Shown piece after piece: positions 45,048 through 56,870 of a DNA stretch of 64,000 nucleotides (its first letter is position 1; each line of letters opens with the position of its first letter). Source of the stretch: Humulus lupulus (Eukaryota; Streptophyta; Magnoliopsida; Rosales; Cannabaceae); NCBI RefSeq assembly GCF_963169125.1, contig NC_084800.1, forward strand, positions 54,358,866-54,422,865, read 5' to 3'. Below the pieces are notes generated by a model. The model made no database searches. It was not told where the DNA came from and was given only the letters and a program-made list of their open reading frames with translations. The translations under genes were made by a program, and so were the position numbers.

Positions 45048-45072
45048 GGATCGTCGAACCTGGCTCTAATTT
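45048..45072 (-). other. Copia primer-binding region
   Basis: The minus strand reads AAAATTAGAGCCAGGTTCG next to the LTR, a decayed form of the initiator-Met primer site TGGTATCAGAGCCAGGTT. Confidence 0.6.
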
Positions 45073-45719
45073 TGTAGAAAAATCTGATATAAGTTCAGCT
45101 TCAAGATCCCAACAACTTAATCACAAAGTTAGTCAAATTTATTCAAACTGAAACTCAACAGGAACAACTCTTTTAGAAGATGAACTAAGCAGTAAAATAA
45201 TGAAATAATCCAAGAACTCAAAACTGGAACAATATATATATTCTATGGCACAATTATACGAACATGAAGAGTGTAAAAAAAAGTGGTAAAAAACAGAAGC
45301 AAATCAAATGAGTGTAACACAAAAAACTAAACAAAGAAGAAACAACACAACAAGTTATACTGGTGATCTTGTTCCTAATCCAGTTTTAAGAACACTTCTC
45401 TCTCTCCTTTATTAGATCAAATCTGAAACAAAAGAGTACATCCATAAAGCTGAATCTTGATGAGATATCTCTCACAAAATCAAGTGTATTTCTCCCTCAC
45501 ACTCCCCCTGAGTTATCACGTTCAAACAATGGTGATACTCAGATACAATATCCCAAACCCCAGCTTTCTTCTCTCGTACTTTCTTTCCTTCTTTCTCTCT
45601 GACTTTCAGATTTCTTGAGCTTTTTTTTTCTATGTTGTTCAAGTGAGAACCAAGTCTGAGTATTTATAGGACTTCAGATGTCTAGATATTGGTTACCGAG
45701 TTGGTTATTCTGTTATAAC
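45073..45719 (-). repeat. Copia 5' LTR (minus strand)
   Basis: On the plus strand TGTAGAAAAATCTGATAT...CTGTTATAAC. It matches 29440-29711 and 40299-40643. TATA box CTATAAATAC on the minus strand near 45660. Confidence 0.85.
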
Positions 45720-45744
45720 TATCTCCACAATATATGTATATATA

Positions 45745-46130
45745 TATATATAACCTTATAAGCTATTGGAATATCATTTGAGGTGACTTTCTCGTCATAC
45801 CGTTTTGTTCATTTTGTGATCTGCTGACTGTAATGTGGTTTAATGCATGAAATCTACCTTTTTCTGTTTTGTTTTGTTTTTAATTACTTTAAAACTCATT
45901 GCTTCTTCAGTTAATTTTCTACGTATAACATATGTATGCTGGTTGCTCGCAAACACAGGTGAGTGTGAGATGTAGTGGTGTCAACCTGTAACAAAGACAC
46001 AAAATAGTAATAAAACTAATATGTGAAAACTAGTACATGGGAAAAATTATTATGAGCAAAAAAAGAAGTCCGTACGTAGAAAAAATCCCTGTAAAATTTA
46101 CTATTTTAGTTCGAGCTCAATCCCATCCAC
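45745..46130 (+). other. Dabb3 3' flank beyond the copia insertion
   Basis: TATAAGCTATTGGAATATCA, GAGGTGACTTTCTC, ATGCATGAAATCTA and GTGAGTGTGAGATGTAG follow the order of 22425-22700 behind Dabb1. This is therefore the original downstream DNA of Dabb3, now about 16 kb from the gene. Confidence 0.75.
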
Positions 46131-46417
46131 ATTATTTCTATACTTTGTAAACTATTTTTTCTCATTTCTAACCACTAACCTACGAGATAATACACTAAAA
46201 TATATATTCTTTTACAAAATATAATATTTATAATATTACTTTATTAAATTTAAATAAACTTTATATTCTACCAATTACTTTATTATGAGTTTTATTATTA
46301 GTAATTATTTATTAATACAAATTAAAATATTATATTAGTTTTATTTTAATATTATTGTTACTGCCAAATTTTGAGAATAAATAACCAGACTCAAAATGTA
46401 GGCTCGTAAAATGTAAG
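46131..46417. other. AT-rich intergenic sequence
   Basis: No feature seen except the TSD GTAAG at its end. Confidence 0.6.
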
Positions 46418-48614
46418 TGTAACGTCCCAAATTTCCTAATAAGGCTTAGGGCATTGATTAGGGGGCCATGATGGTAAATTATGAAATTATGTGATTATGT
46501 GATATATATGTGTATTATCAATTTGTGATTATGTGAGTTATATTATAATATGACTTGATATGCATGTTTTGATGTATTAAATATGCATGTGGGCTCATTT
46601 ATGATTAATTGCGTAATTTTCGTAATTTAGTCCGTTATAGGTATATTTGGCATATATGTGGTATGTGTGTGGTACTATTACTATGTGGATATGTTTGGGT
46701 TACTCAGCAAGAGACGATCCTAGGGAGTAAGCTAATGGGAAAGTCACAACGAGACTCATACTTGACTCGGAGTGAGTCAATGGGTATATTGGGTATTTAG
46801 CACATTACCGGGATATTGTGTAATGTGAATGATTATTTGATGATATATTGGGAGTTAGTGAGATCAAGAGAGAATTATGAGAATTTTGACTATTTTACCC
46901 CGGGGGCGTTTTTGGGAACCCGAGCATTAGGATTTGCTTGAGATTACTTAAGCTCGAAGTAATTTGTCAGAAACATAAAAAGAACGTTTAGTACGTTCTC
47001 TCTCTCCCGTTATCCCTTTTTGACGTCATTCGCATTTTCGAAGGAAACTCGAGTTTTAGGACTCGGATTCAAGCAAGGATCGAGTCATAGCAATTCTAGG
47101 GAAGATTAGAAGCTTATTAGCCGGATGATTTAATTGGGAAATGACTCAATCAGAGGTAATCAAAGTTTTAAGTTTTGAGTTTTTGAGATTTTAAGCTTTG
47201 ATTGGATTTTATGCTTTGATGAGTTTTTGGGTTGTTTGAGGCTTGGGATTTTATGGTTTTGGGCCATTGGGATGTTTGAGAACTTTGTTTTTGAGATTTG
47301 GATATATTTGGATAGGTTTTTGGAGGATTTTAAATGGGATAAAATGTAGAAAATAGTTGGGTCGCGACCTTATTCTAGGAAGTCGCGACCTGAGTGAACC
47401 AAGAACCAAGAGGGTTTTGCCTGGGGGGAGCGCCGCGACTCTAGAGGGCCAAGTCGCGGCCCGCCTGTGCAGTTTTGGCCAGATTTGATTTTTAGTCGTG
47501 GGAACTTAAACCTAAGGGCTTGGGATCGATCCTACTACCTGGTTTGGTAGGTTTCGACGTCCTGGAGGCTAGGACTTGGTCCGGAAGTCTTTATTTACTC
47601 GTTTTTGATGGGATTCTATATTATGGTTGTGACTAGGTGATTGCTAGGGGTTCAGAATTAGGATCGTGCTCAAGGGTCATTTATTGGTGACCTGTGCATG
47701 GACCAAAGGTAAGAAAACTACACCCAATATGTGATGCATGTGATTATGGCATGGCATAAGTGTTGAATATGGAATTGATCAGAGCTTGAGTTTCTGTAAA
47801 TGTGCACGATTATAATTATACTTGTGATTATTGATGAAGCATGTTGAATGCTCTATATTTTGGATATCTGTTGCATTATGATTGCCTGAATGCATTGTTT
47901 ATTTAAGCTACGCACTGACTTATTAGTCAGAAATGGCAATGTTGTTTAGTGCTGGTCGTGAAGCTCTGACTTATCAGTCATGATCGGTAATAGTACTGAG
48001 CGCTGGTCGTATGGAATTGACTTATGAGTCAAGAGCGGCAATAACACATTGAACGTTGGTCGATATGATTAAATCTAACCAACTGGAGCATTATATGCTC
48101 GACCGACCTATTGGTTGAAGAAAAATAAAGTGCTTGGCTAGTCTAAGGCTACTTACTCAGAGCCAGGGCTAAAAGGCTCAAGTGACTGGAACGTCACATG
48201 GCTTAGGGCGCCGGAGCCCATAATGACTTAATAGTCATCTATTCAGTGCGCAGGACCCCAGAGTGACTTAATAGTCATCTATTCAAGGCGCATTACCCTA
48301 GAGTGACTTAATAGTCATATATTTAAGGCGCTGGACCCCAGAGAGACTTAACATACATCTACTCAGGGCGCAGGACCCCATAATCATTTATTTGTACTTG
48401 CCTGCATGCATGAATATGGTTATTACTACTAGGCATGCTTATTATGATTTGATGACATGTTATAAACTGCTTATGAGCATGTTTTGAGTTTTCTTGCTGA
48501 GCCTCGACTCACTGGTGCTATGTGGTACACGATTATGGACAAATGACTCACTTAACGAGTTTAACACTATTTAAAATACACAGTATAATAGGCCCTGGGT
48601 AGTAGGGCGTTACA
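46418..48614 (+). mobile_element. Solo gypsy LTR, 2197 bp, TSD GTAAG
   Basis: Starts TGTAACGTCCC and ends GGGCGTTACA, with GTAAG on both sides (46413-46417 and 48615-48619). No internal region, so it is a product of LTR-LTR recombination. It contains GGTAAGAAAACTACACCC near 47709, GTCGCGAC words at 47355-47460, and an array of at least seven short hairpins at 47915-48317. Same family as the reverse fragments at 12291-16601. Confidence 0.93.
47915..48317. repeat. Array of GACTTATTAGTC-type hairpins in the solo LTR
   Basis: Perfect small palindromes: CTGACTTATTAGTCAG (47915), TGACTTATCAGTCA (47967), TTGACTTATGAGTCAA (48017), GTGAC...GTCAC (48182), ATGACTTAATAGTCAT (48223), and TGACTTAATAGTCA (48263 and 48304). 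Arms are 5-6 bp; loops are 4 bp, except 6 bp in the copy at 48182. The sequence between them differs, but the stem core GACT/AGTC is kept in all but that copy. Confidence 0.85.
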
Positions 48615-48619
48615 GTAAG

Positions 48620-49053
48620 CTCAGGATTAATAAGTATTAACATTATACTTGTGTAATTTGTCACGAAGTTCCAGAGCTACGACATAGCGCTCGAGTATGA
48701 GTTGCAGGCTCAGAGGCAACAAGAGTCTTCCCCAAAAGACGAGTCTGAAAAACCAATCAAGCGAGGTAGCGATAATTTGAACGATAAGCTTGAAGCTACA
48801 TGTGATCTCGAAACGCATTGGAGAAGTATTCAAGCTCGAAGACACGTTAACTTAATGCACAGAGATGTTATTGGGAAATCCCTATAACCAGGGGATTTAA
48901 TCCAACCGTGTAATCAACCCTACTATTTAGGAATATTTATTCGCAATAAATATGGTCGATTGTGTTTATACTACGAGATTTGTTGTCCCAATTTAGACCT
49001 GATATATATCTTATAATATCCCAAAGATTAAGGGAGAAGTCGTGTAACCAGGC
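48620..49053. other. Unassigned retroelement-derived sequence
   Basis: Contains AACCAGGGGATTTAATCC and GCCTATAAAGTGG resembling part of an LTR with TATA box, but its boundaries are not visible. No gene. Confidence 0.45.
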
Positions 49054-50389
49054 CTATAAAGTGGCAGGAAAAATCTTGCACCGAGCATCATCTGACACCT
49101 TTTGGATGTTTATCTGTATCTCAAACTTGTTCACGTGAGATAATTGATCTTCGCCTCCTGTAAAGTTGGGTAGGATTGGAAATTTGAATTTGTTTGGAAC
49201 CTTTGCCACAACAATTCTATGAACAAATGGGGTGCATTTTCTCCGATCAAATTCTATATGGGACGCTTTATTCCCAACTAGTTGTTTCACGGCCTGATTC
49301 AAGGCATCTATCTGGGCCTGTACAACATTCGGTATTGCTGGAGTGACTGGAACTGGGGGGAAGTAATCGTCGTGTCTTTCTCTTCGATTATTGAGTACAT
49401 CCCTCAAGTCATCATCTCTGCGCCTTTACTCGCTTGCACCTAGTCGGTCAAAGACATTGGATTGTTTAGGCTACCACCCAACATTTTGGCTTATAGGCCG
49501 AATCTCCATTGGTACAGGATTTTGTCGTCTGCCTTTCTTCTCCTGCTGCCGACCCTCGTTCCTCCTGCCAGAGTCTGCCTCATTATAATCATGGCCATCT
49601 CTGAATTGTGACCTATGAGTGTGCGACCTGATGTACGCATTGTTCCCCTCTCTCCCTGCTGGTATGTCTTGAAAAACAGGGGGATGCCTATGTTGGTCGT
49701 TAGGTCCTCTGACATTACCGTGTCGTGGGGGACCCTTGATCGTAGAGCCTGAGTCCACTTGTCTTCTGCTTCCTGACAGACGTTGTCCCCTGCCATGAGG
49801 GTTTTGCTCCCCGGCTGTCTGGCGTCTAAGGCTTCTGATGTTGCTCGGCCCTATTCTGCCTTTGCTGGTAAAAGTTATATCGACCAACTCGAGATGGTAG
49901 TTGCTGGTCGTTGTTTCCATCAGGATTTTGGACTGGTCTTTGAGGATTCTTTGTTTGTGGTGGATCGTGATGGTACTAGGGATGCTCTGACTGTGGATTT
50001 TGTTGAGGGTGAGTGTTGGGTGGCTGATCTAGTTTGGGGGTAGGTGCAGGTTGTCCTTGTGTTAACTGAATGGCCGCTTCTAAATTCGATGTAGCATCTC
50101 TCTGCCGGTGATCCATGTCAGCCTGCCGCTCATTCAATTCTTGGTGCTGCCGGTCAATCTCCCTTTGCTGCAGCACCATTGTCTCAGCCACATTCTCTTT
50201 ATTAGCTCTCAGAGTTGCTAATTCTTCTTGCAATACAATCAAAGTTGTTTGCAAGGTTTCAACATCCCTCTCATCCTCTTCCAGTTCCACCTGTGGCTCA
50301 TCCTTCGCTACATCTTGTGGAGGAGGTTGGTTTGGCATACTTCCAGAAGACTGCCTTGTCTGACCAGCTTTCTTGGAGGTTTTTTCCAT
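49054..50389 (-). pseudogene. Gag region of a TAT-like gypsy element
   Basis: Minus strand. 50389-49976 encodes the Gag N-terminus with a coiled coil rich in Glu and Gln (LQTTLIVLQEELATLRANKE). 49920-49471 is a Gln/Arg-rich linker with frameshifts. 49407-49054 encodes the capsid-like stretch PNKFKFPILPNFTGGEDQLSHVNKF, the usual start of the Gag core in TAT/Ogre-type elements. The rest of the polyprotein is absent, so this is a fragment. Confidence 0.75.
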
Positions 50390-50437
50390 TGATTTTCTTG
50401 AAGGTCTTGAGTTCAGCTCTCAATGAAAGCACCAAAA

Positions 50438-51055
50438 TGTTGATTGGTGATTTAGCCAAAGACACGGAGTCACTAAAACGATAAAGATTTATAAGTTTAA
50501 TGTAAGAACTAAACAACCCAAGGATTTATAGTGGTTCGGCCCCAGATGTTGGTAATAACCTACTTCCACTTAGTGTTTTTATTGATGTATTATGAAACCT
50601 GCGATCAACAAACTAGAGTTCATTGAGTTTCATAAGCTCCAAAAAAGGCTACAAAAGTCGTGTATAAAAAGCACTAGTTCTCTCCGAATACAAATTATTG
50701 CGTCTTTCCTTAAATGAGTCCCATGAATCCTATTTATAGGCTCAAGGATGCACATATGGGCCAATGGGCCCTGTCTAATTTTGTTACAAACATATTTGAA
50801 TAATAATAGAAATAATAATCTTTACACATAAATAGGATCAAATATTTTCCTTATAACTGTATTTGAACTCGGGTGTCATTACTACGACCAGACCTGGTCG
50901 CATATGCCAGCACCTCTTCTTCCATATTGTTCATAATCTTTCTCGAATCCATCGAACAGCTTATACTCTGGTCATTGGTAGTCACGTGCAACTCACGTGC
51001 CCACGTGCTCACTAATTTTGCCACGTCAGCAAGTAAGTATTTTTCAGGGTGAACA
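50438..51055 (-). repeat. LTR of the TAT-like element (minus strand)
   Basis: On the plus strand TGTTGATTGGTG...CAGGGTGAACA. On the minus strand it is followed by TTTTGGTGCTTTCATTGAGA, a primer region of the same kind as in the Reina-like element. It contains CCTATTTATAGGC near 50730 (TATA) and GGTTCGGCCCCAGA near 50535. Confidence 0.75.
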
Positions 51056-51140
51056 AGAGGTTTGATCAATATAAACAGAATTTGGACTAGTGTTATTTAT
51101 TCTTTGTGCTTAATGTTGAAAGCTACCTTTCCAACCTTTC

Positions 51141-51935
51141 TGTTACACCCAGATTTCGAGTCTTAAGAATTGTGATCTCGAAAGTTGGATTCGTTAGGAA
51201 TGGGCTCGTAATGTCTGGAACACATGTCCGCAACCTAGGCACCGGACCTACAAGCAGCGGGCAACCTCGAAGATGGTAGCCTCGAAACCATTACAAGCTC
51301 GAAAGACAGACATCAAAGCATGTCTGTTCTCGGATGGCCTCGGATCAGGGGGTCCGAGCCTGACATGAGTATGAGCTCGAAGTCACATGATCTCGGGGAA
51401 TGCCATAGCTCGAAAGTCAGTAAGAGACCTGGGTGGGAACAACACTGACAATGTAGATTGATAACTTTGAATATCCTAGTGAGTCATTTGGGAGAGACGC
51501 GGTCTACATTGATTGTTGTAAATCCCCTATAATAAATGGGTATTTATTATTCAGTTATACGCCCCCTGATCTTCAGGGGACGTTTCCTTGTATATAGGAT
51601 TACAGGCTTTTAATGCCATTAAATTTATTTGCATATACAGAATAATTTCCCGAAATGTGTGAGATAGTATTATGAAATCTTCTCTATAAATAGAGAAGTC
51701 ATGCACCATTGTAAATGACCGAATTTTTGTAATCTTGAGAGAAAACTCTGGAGAATTCATTCTTGAAGAATTTCCAGAGATCATCTTAAGTTTTAATAAC
51801 AAAGACTCGTGGACTAGGCAGAGTTAACTGCTGAACCACGTAAAAAATCCCATTTGTTTTATCGTATTTTCCTGGCCATAACTAATTATTGTTTTCGTGC
51901 TCTTATTTCACTGTTGACGAAAAACGGCGTCAACA
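51141..51935 (+). mobile_element. Solo LTR, 795 bp (family with TGTTACACCCAGATTTCGAG start)
   Basis: Ends in the hairpin GTTGACG-x8-CGTCAAC then A. Flanks CTTTC (51136-51140) and CTTTT (51936-51940) are a TSD with one mismatch. TATA box CTATAAATAGAG near 51685. Same family as 58884-59681 and 60240-61053. Confidence 0.88.
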
Positions 51936-53366
51936 CTTTTAATTAGTGTTTTTCTTGTATTATCTTATCTGCAGATAGATTTGTGCATTTGTAATAAACT
52001 TTCAATGATAATTCTGGAAATGATTTTCACTATATTTACTTTGTTAATTTTGAGTGAGCTTAAGCTAATGAACATTTGTTATGACTAGCTGATAATGAGA
52101 TTGAGTAATGATATTAGTTAATTGTAATGATTCCTTTAATATTTTTTTTTTCAAGTTTGGACTATTATTAATCCATATATTTTTATTTTATTATGTAGAA
52201 TTTATTGATTGTGTAATGTGACGAATAGATAATGAGTTTAAAGGTATGAGGTTACTTGGATATTATAATTTTTATATTTTTTTATCATAAATTTTTTATA
52301 TTTATTTTAAAATAATAAATAATGATCACAAAAAATATTTTTTTTATTTTTTAGTTTAGAAAATAAAAAAATAAAAACATGTTTCTTATTTTTTATTTTC
52401 TTAAACAAAAAATAAAAATAAAATTTACTGAATGTATTTTTATTTATTTATTTTAAAACAAAAATAATTACCAAACACATTTTTATTTTATAAAAATCAA
52501 AAACAAAAAACAAAAATGTATTTTTATTTTTGTGTTTAAAAAATTCATAAATAGAATTTTTTATCAAACGCAACCTTAGGTTTTGTTTCACATTCTTTTC
52601 CGTTTTCAAAATTATGTTTTTAGAAATAAGAACATAAAACAATTTTTGTAGTTTTAAAAAACAACACGTGTTTGGTTATTGATTTCTAAAAATAATTTTT
52701 TAGTTTAATTTATAAAAAATCTTAAATAAAAATTTAATAAATATATTTACAAAGAGAAAAATCTTTTAAAAATTTGTAATAAATAATGAGATAAAGTAAT
52801 GTGAAAGAAAAAGTGATGAAAAATAAGTAGGGAGAAATTTTGAGAAAGAAAAATTGAGAAGAGAGAAATTGATGTAAGAAAAAAAAATGAGAGAGAAAGT
52901 GATGAGTTAGAAAATAAGGAGATCAAAAGTGATGAGAGAGAAAGTGATGTTAGAGAAAGTGAGGAGAGAAAAATTAATGAGAGATAGAAAATGACGTGAG
53001 ATAATAAAAGTTATGTGAGAAAAAAAAATAGACAAAAAAAAATTGAGAACAACTAAAAATTTTATGTTTTTTGTAACTTTGTTTTTAAACATTATTTTTT
53101 TGAAAACAATGTCAAACACCCTACTTGTTTTCAAAAAATAATTTTTAAGTTTTAAAAACAAATAACATTTTATTAGTTAAGGAGTCAAACACCCTCTTAT
53201 TTTCTCTCAAAATAAATGTTTACTTATTTTTTTTATTTACTTATTTTATAAATAGAATATGATTATAAAACTCCCAATTTTATACTTCTAATATTGTAAA
53301 AAAAAAATTTAAATATCATAATTTTACAAATTCTCTTAAAGCTTATAATAATTGTTATTTGAAAAC
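51936..53366. other. AT-rich intergenic with MITE remnants
   Basis: 52256-52575 resembles the AT-rich repeat in the Dabb2-Dabb3 spacer (ATTACCAAACACATTTTTAT, CAAACGCAACC). 52800-53030 is a GAGAGAAA/GTGATG-rich simple stretch. No gene. Confidence 0.5.
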
Positions 53367-54213
53367 TTAAGGGTATGATTGAAATAGAATTCAAATCACA
53401 TTCTATGTTTTTAAAATTTAAAAGTTGTGGGACCTACAAAGAAATCTTGTTTGGTTTATCATTTTTGAAAACTCATTTTAAAAACAAATTCTAATTTATC
53501 AAAGGGATTTAGAAAACGATGATTTCATGTTTTCAGTTTGATCTTACTTTTTTTTATGACCACTTTTTTCTTATATTCTCTTTATATGATTTTTATTATT
53601 AGATTGTTTAATTTAATTTTTTTGGAAGGTGCTATGTACAAGTACAATACTTTTTCTTTACTGACAATTATATTTTTTTCTTTCTTTCTACAATTCTAGT
53701 GTTAGACTATTTACTCTCTATTTTTTTTCTATAAAAATGGTATTTTCTTCAATTTAAAATTACTATCCACCTCCATAACGATATATATTTGTTAAAATAT
53801 TCCATTGTAAAATTATAAAGGGGATATAACTTGATTCTAATTTATAATATATTTTTTAAAATAAAATTCAGCTAATGATAAAATATTTTATAAAATAAAG
53901 ATTACAAAAAAAAATACTATTAATAAATAAATACAAATTTATCATTTCAATTCTATACTAAAAGTTAAATATTATCAAATAAAAATAACTAAGAAAGTAA
54001 AATATTTTTCTAAGTCCACAAATTGTAAATTGAGTTTTATGTTTTTATATTATCTACCAATCATATATTCAATTTTTAAAACTAAAAATAGCTAACAAAG
54101 TGCAACCAATCATATTTTCAGAAACATGTTTCCAGACAATAAACTCAAATTTTTATTTCAGAATCACACTTTTGATAAATATAATTTTCAAATCGTGAAC
54201 CAATCAGACCCTA
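53367..54213. mobile_element. Possible hAT-like foldback element
   Basis: The left end AAGGGTATGATTGAAATAG is mirrored by TAGGGTCTGATTGGTTCA read from the right end, with further inverted similarity inward (AAATTCAAATCAC, CATGTTT). No clean 8-bp TSD was found. Noncoding. Confidence 0.45.
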
Positions 54214-55129
54214 AACTCTTCTTTAATTTAAATATCTCTATCCATAAATTTTCCAAGGATATTTAAGCATATTTATTAAATTATATTAAAACATACAAAT
54301 TTAATTAATAATACTAAAAAAAAAATTATGTGGCATTATACCACAGTTTGGGTAGAAATGTAATCCCTTGTTAAAAGAAGATATGCAACAACAATCTTAT
54401 TCGAACTGTCATCTCATGTAAGTTTTAATTCATATGACACGACAATTCAAGAGTTACTATCGTGTCATGTCTATTTTTAACCCTAGACAACAATTCTACG
54501 AAAATTGTGGTCTCATGTGTGTCGTCTAAGTACTGTTTCATAGTAGAGATACGGATGTTGATTAAAAGACAATGGCAGAAAAAATGAAACATAGTGTTAT
54601 CATTATCCAAAACCAAGTAAGTCATGACTTTTTCTTAGGTATAGGTTGGTTCAATTTTACTTACTCTACTTGCAAGACTAGCAAACGAGTGTGTTATAAA
54701 GTCTAAATTTTGGTGTTTGTTAGTATTGTATAGCATATGTATAATACCTAGAAGAATAAATCACATATGTAATAAAGGAGAGTGATTTTCATATCCAAAA
54801 CACTTTTTTGCTTTCCCCATTTTTTTTTATGTTATTGATGAATCTTCTTTATTGATTTGTATGTTAATTGAATTTTCTTGCTTGTCTTATCAACTTGTAA
54901 AGCCAAAGCCAAAGATGATTAGTAACTAAATTTTATACCACGATGATTGGTTGCAAACTGCATCTCAATTCCATCTTCTGAAAGTTGGGATGAGCAAAAT
55001 ATTATTCAGCATTATTTTTTAACATATAAGTTTATCATATATATCATTATTTTTTATCGGAGAAAAGGGATATATGTAGTTTAATAGTGTGATTACATGA
55101 TTAGATTACATTACATTAGTATTAGTATG
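54214..55129. other. Intergenic sequence without recognised feature
   Basis: Moderately AT-rich. The 66-codon minus-strand ORF at 54425-54625 has no recognisable motif. Confidence 0.5.
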
Positions 55130-55330
55130 TTAAGGGGAAGATGAAGACAAATGATCTAACAGATTTGGTAGAGTTGAGATCGAGGTTTAACTCTAGCATT
55201 TTCTATGTCATTCACAATCACTTGTTTTGTTTTATATGCAGCATCAATGTTCCTTACTGCAATGATGACATGGGCACCCCTAAGAGCCAAAAATTTTGAG
55301 GTCTCCAACATAATCCTACTTCATGCAATT
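55130..55330 (-). pseudogene. Relic of a short-chain dehydrogenase (TIC32 / retinol-dehydrogenase-like)
   Basis: The minus strand from about 55320 reads LETSKFLALRGAHVIIAVRN, then DAAYKTKQVIVNDIENARV. After a frameshift near 55183 it reads LDLNSTKSVRSFV. These are the beta-alpha-beta blocks after the glycine-rich NAD(P) motif in plant TIC32-like SDRs: LET..LALRGAHVI, the dinucleotide-binding Arg-Asn, and LDLSS.KSVR. The preceding glycine motif is degraded (SRIM for SGIG), and no further exon was found. An exon fragment, not an expressed gene. Confidence 0.7.
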
Positions 55331-55789
55331 TTTCTATTTTAATTTTATTAGCCTACGTTTCTAACAAAATGACAAACATATGTATATATAACTGCATTAG
55401 TATCAAAGAAAGAATAGCTTCTGGCCAGTGATAATATAGTAAACTTAGATGCATCAATTTTATTGAATGACTTGCTCAGTCGTATGATCTTGAATTTTCT
55501 TGCTTGTCTTATGGGGTTCATCAAATAGAATGCCTTAATGTCTTCACACGTTAGATCCTAAAGTGACATGTAAACCCTTTTATTTGTGTGTGATTTGATT
55601 ATCAGTGAGCTTAGAGGTTTAGAGTTTTAGCTTAAACCCTGCTATGGTTTTATGATTTCATTTCTTTGCAATTGTTTGGGTAATGTATGCGTATTTATGA
55701 TTTTGAAGCCACTTTAAAATTTTGTGGCTACACACTATTTCGGTAATTCTACTAAATATTACCAAATTAGGTTCTTGGATTCTGGTATC

Positions 55790-56300
55790 ATTATTTCGGC
55801 ACATGGTTTTTGAGAGAGTTTTTGCTACTCACTTGAGAAAGAAGACTAGAAGTTGAGAATAGTTTGTTAAGAGGGAGTGCATTTGTGCATTCGAAGCTTG
55901 TTCTTGTTCATTTTACTATGAGAGATCGAATGTGTAAAGTGATCCTGAGAGTTTTGATCTTCAAGTACTGTATTGGAGTGTGTATTGTTATTTGATTGAT
56001 TAGTGGAAGTGTTCAAGAAGTTGCTCAATCTGGATGTAGGCTCTCATAACCAAACCAGTATAATCCTGCTGTCACTTTTCTATTTCTTAACTATTTATCT
56101 TTACTGCATTGATTGAGTTTATATTTATGCTTTGATTGTCATCTATTATTGTTATAAGTTGTGCTCAAATTGAGTGTGTATGATCTTGAGGTAGTGAATT
56201 CCAACAGTGTGCTTAGTTTTTGGTCTTATCTTTTTGGATTGAACTCTGCAAGACCAAACACAGTGTGGCAATCGGTGAACAAATTTAAATCATATACTTA
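55790..56300 (+). repeat. Probable decayed copia LTR
   Basis: GTTGCTCAATCTGGATGTAGGCTC, then CCAAACCAGTATAATCCTG and ATTCCAACA follow the order typical of the R/U5 end of plant copia LTRs. No internal domain or TSD was found. Confidence 0.4.
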
Positions 56301-56599
56301 AGTGGGTTGTACAAAATGGAAATCCAATCGAGAGAAAGAACTAGATATCTAGAGTTACATTAAGTAGTCATAGATGCATTTTTTGCATTGTTTGTGCAAA
56401 ACTCTGATGTACTAAATAGTAATGATTTGAAAGTTTTGCGAGCTATTTATGCTAGTTTAAAATCAAAACTTTTAATTTGATTCTTTTTTTTCTTCATAAT
56501 TTTCTCATATTTATTCTAAAAATAATAAATTATGGTTACCGAAAAATTATAAAATAAAAACATGAATTACCAAACATATTTTTACTTTTTAATTTTAAT

Positions 56600-56870
56600 A
56601 AGGGATAATGACGACAAAACTACTCAAGTAGTTACAAATCTTGCAGTTAAATACCTATGTAAAAAAATTGACTGCAAAACTACTCAAGTATTAGATTTTT
56701 TTACACGTAACTCCCTGTCGTTAAGTCAATGATTAAAATTAACCTTGTCGAACACGTGGCAACCTCCACTTTGTCCAAAATATTTTTAATTTTAAAATTA
56801 ATTAAAAATAATAATTGACTTAACGTATAGGTGGCGTGGAGCACGGTGGAATTAAGTAAACCATGTGTCA
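56600..56870. mobile_element. Mutator-like MITE, one arm or decayed
   Basis: GGGATAATGACGACAAAACT and a second copy GACTGCAAAACTACTCAAG 60 bp later. CTGTCGTTAAGTCAATGATT near 56718 is opposed by AATTGACTTAACGTATAG near 56815. Foldback-like. Confidence 0.4.

Larger units (their letters stand above)
29417..45719 (-). mobile_element. Ty1/copia element (host of the gypsy insertion and the duplication)
   Basis: Reverse-strand copia element in the 3' flank of Dabb3. Minus-strand order: 5' LTR 45719-45073, primer region with AGAGCCAGGTT, gag, protease, integrase, reverse transcriptase, RNase H, then the 3' LTR in two parts. The span is enlarged by the gypsy element and the tandem duplication. The sequences beyond both ends match the 3' flank of Dabb1, which fixes the insertion point. 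Confidence 0.82.

Noticed and set aside
52800..53030. GAGAGAAAGTGATG-rich stretch as a regulatory GAGA array
   Set aside because: It looks like an imprecise simple repeat in intergenic DNA with no gene nearby; nothing supports a regulatory role.
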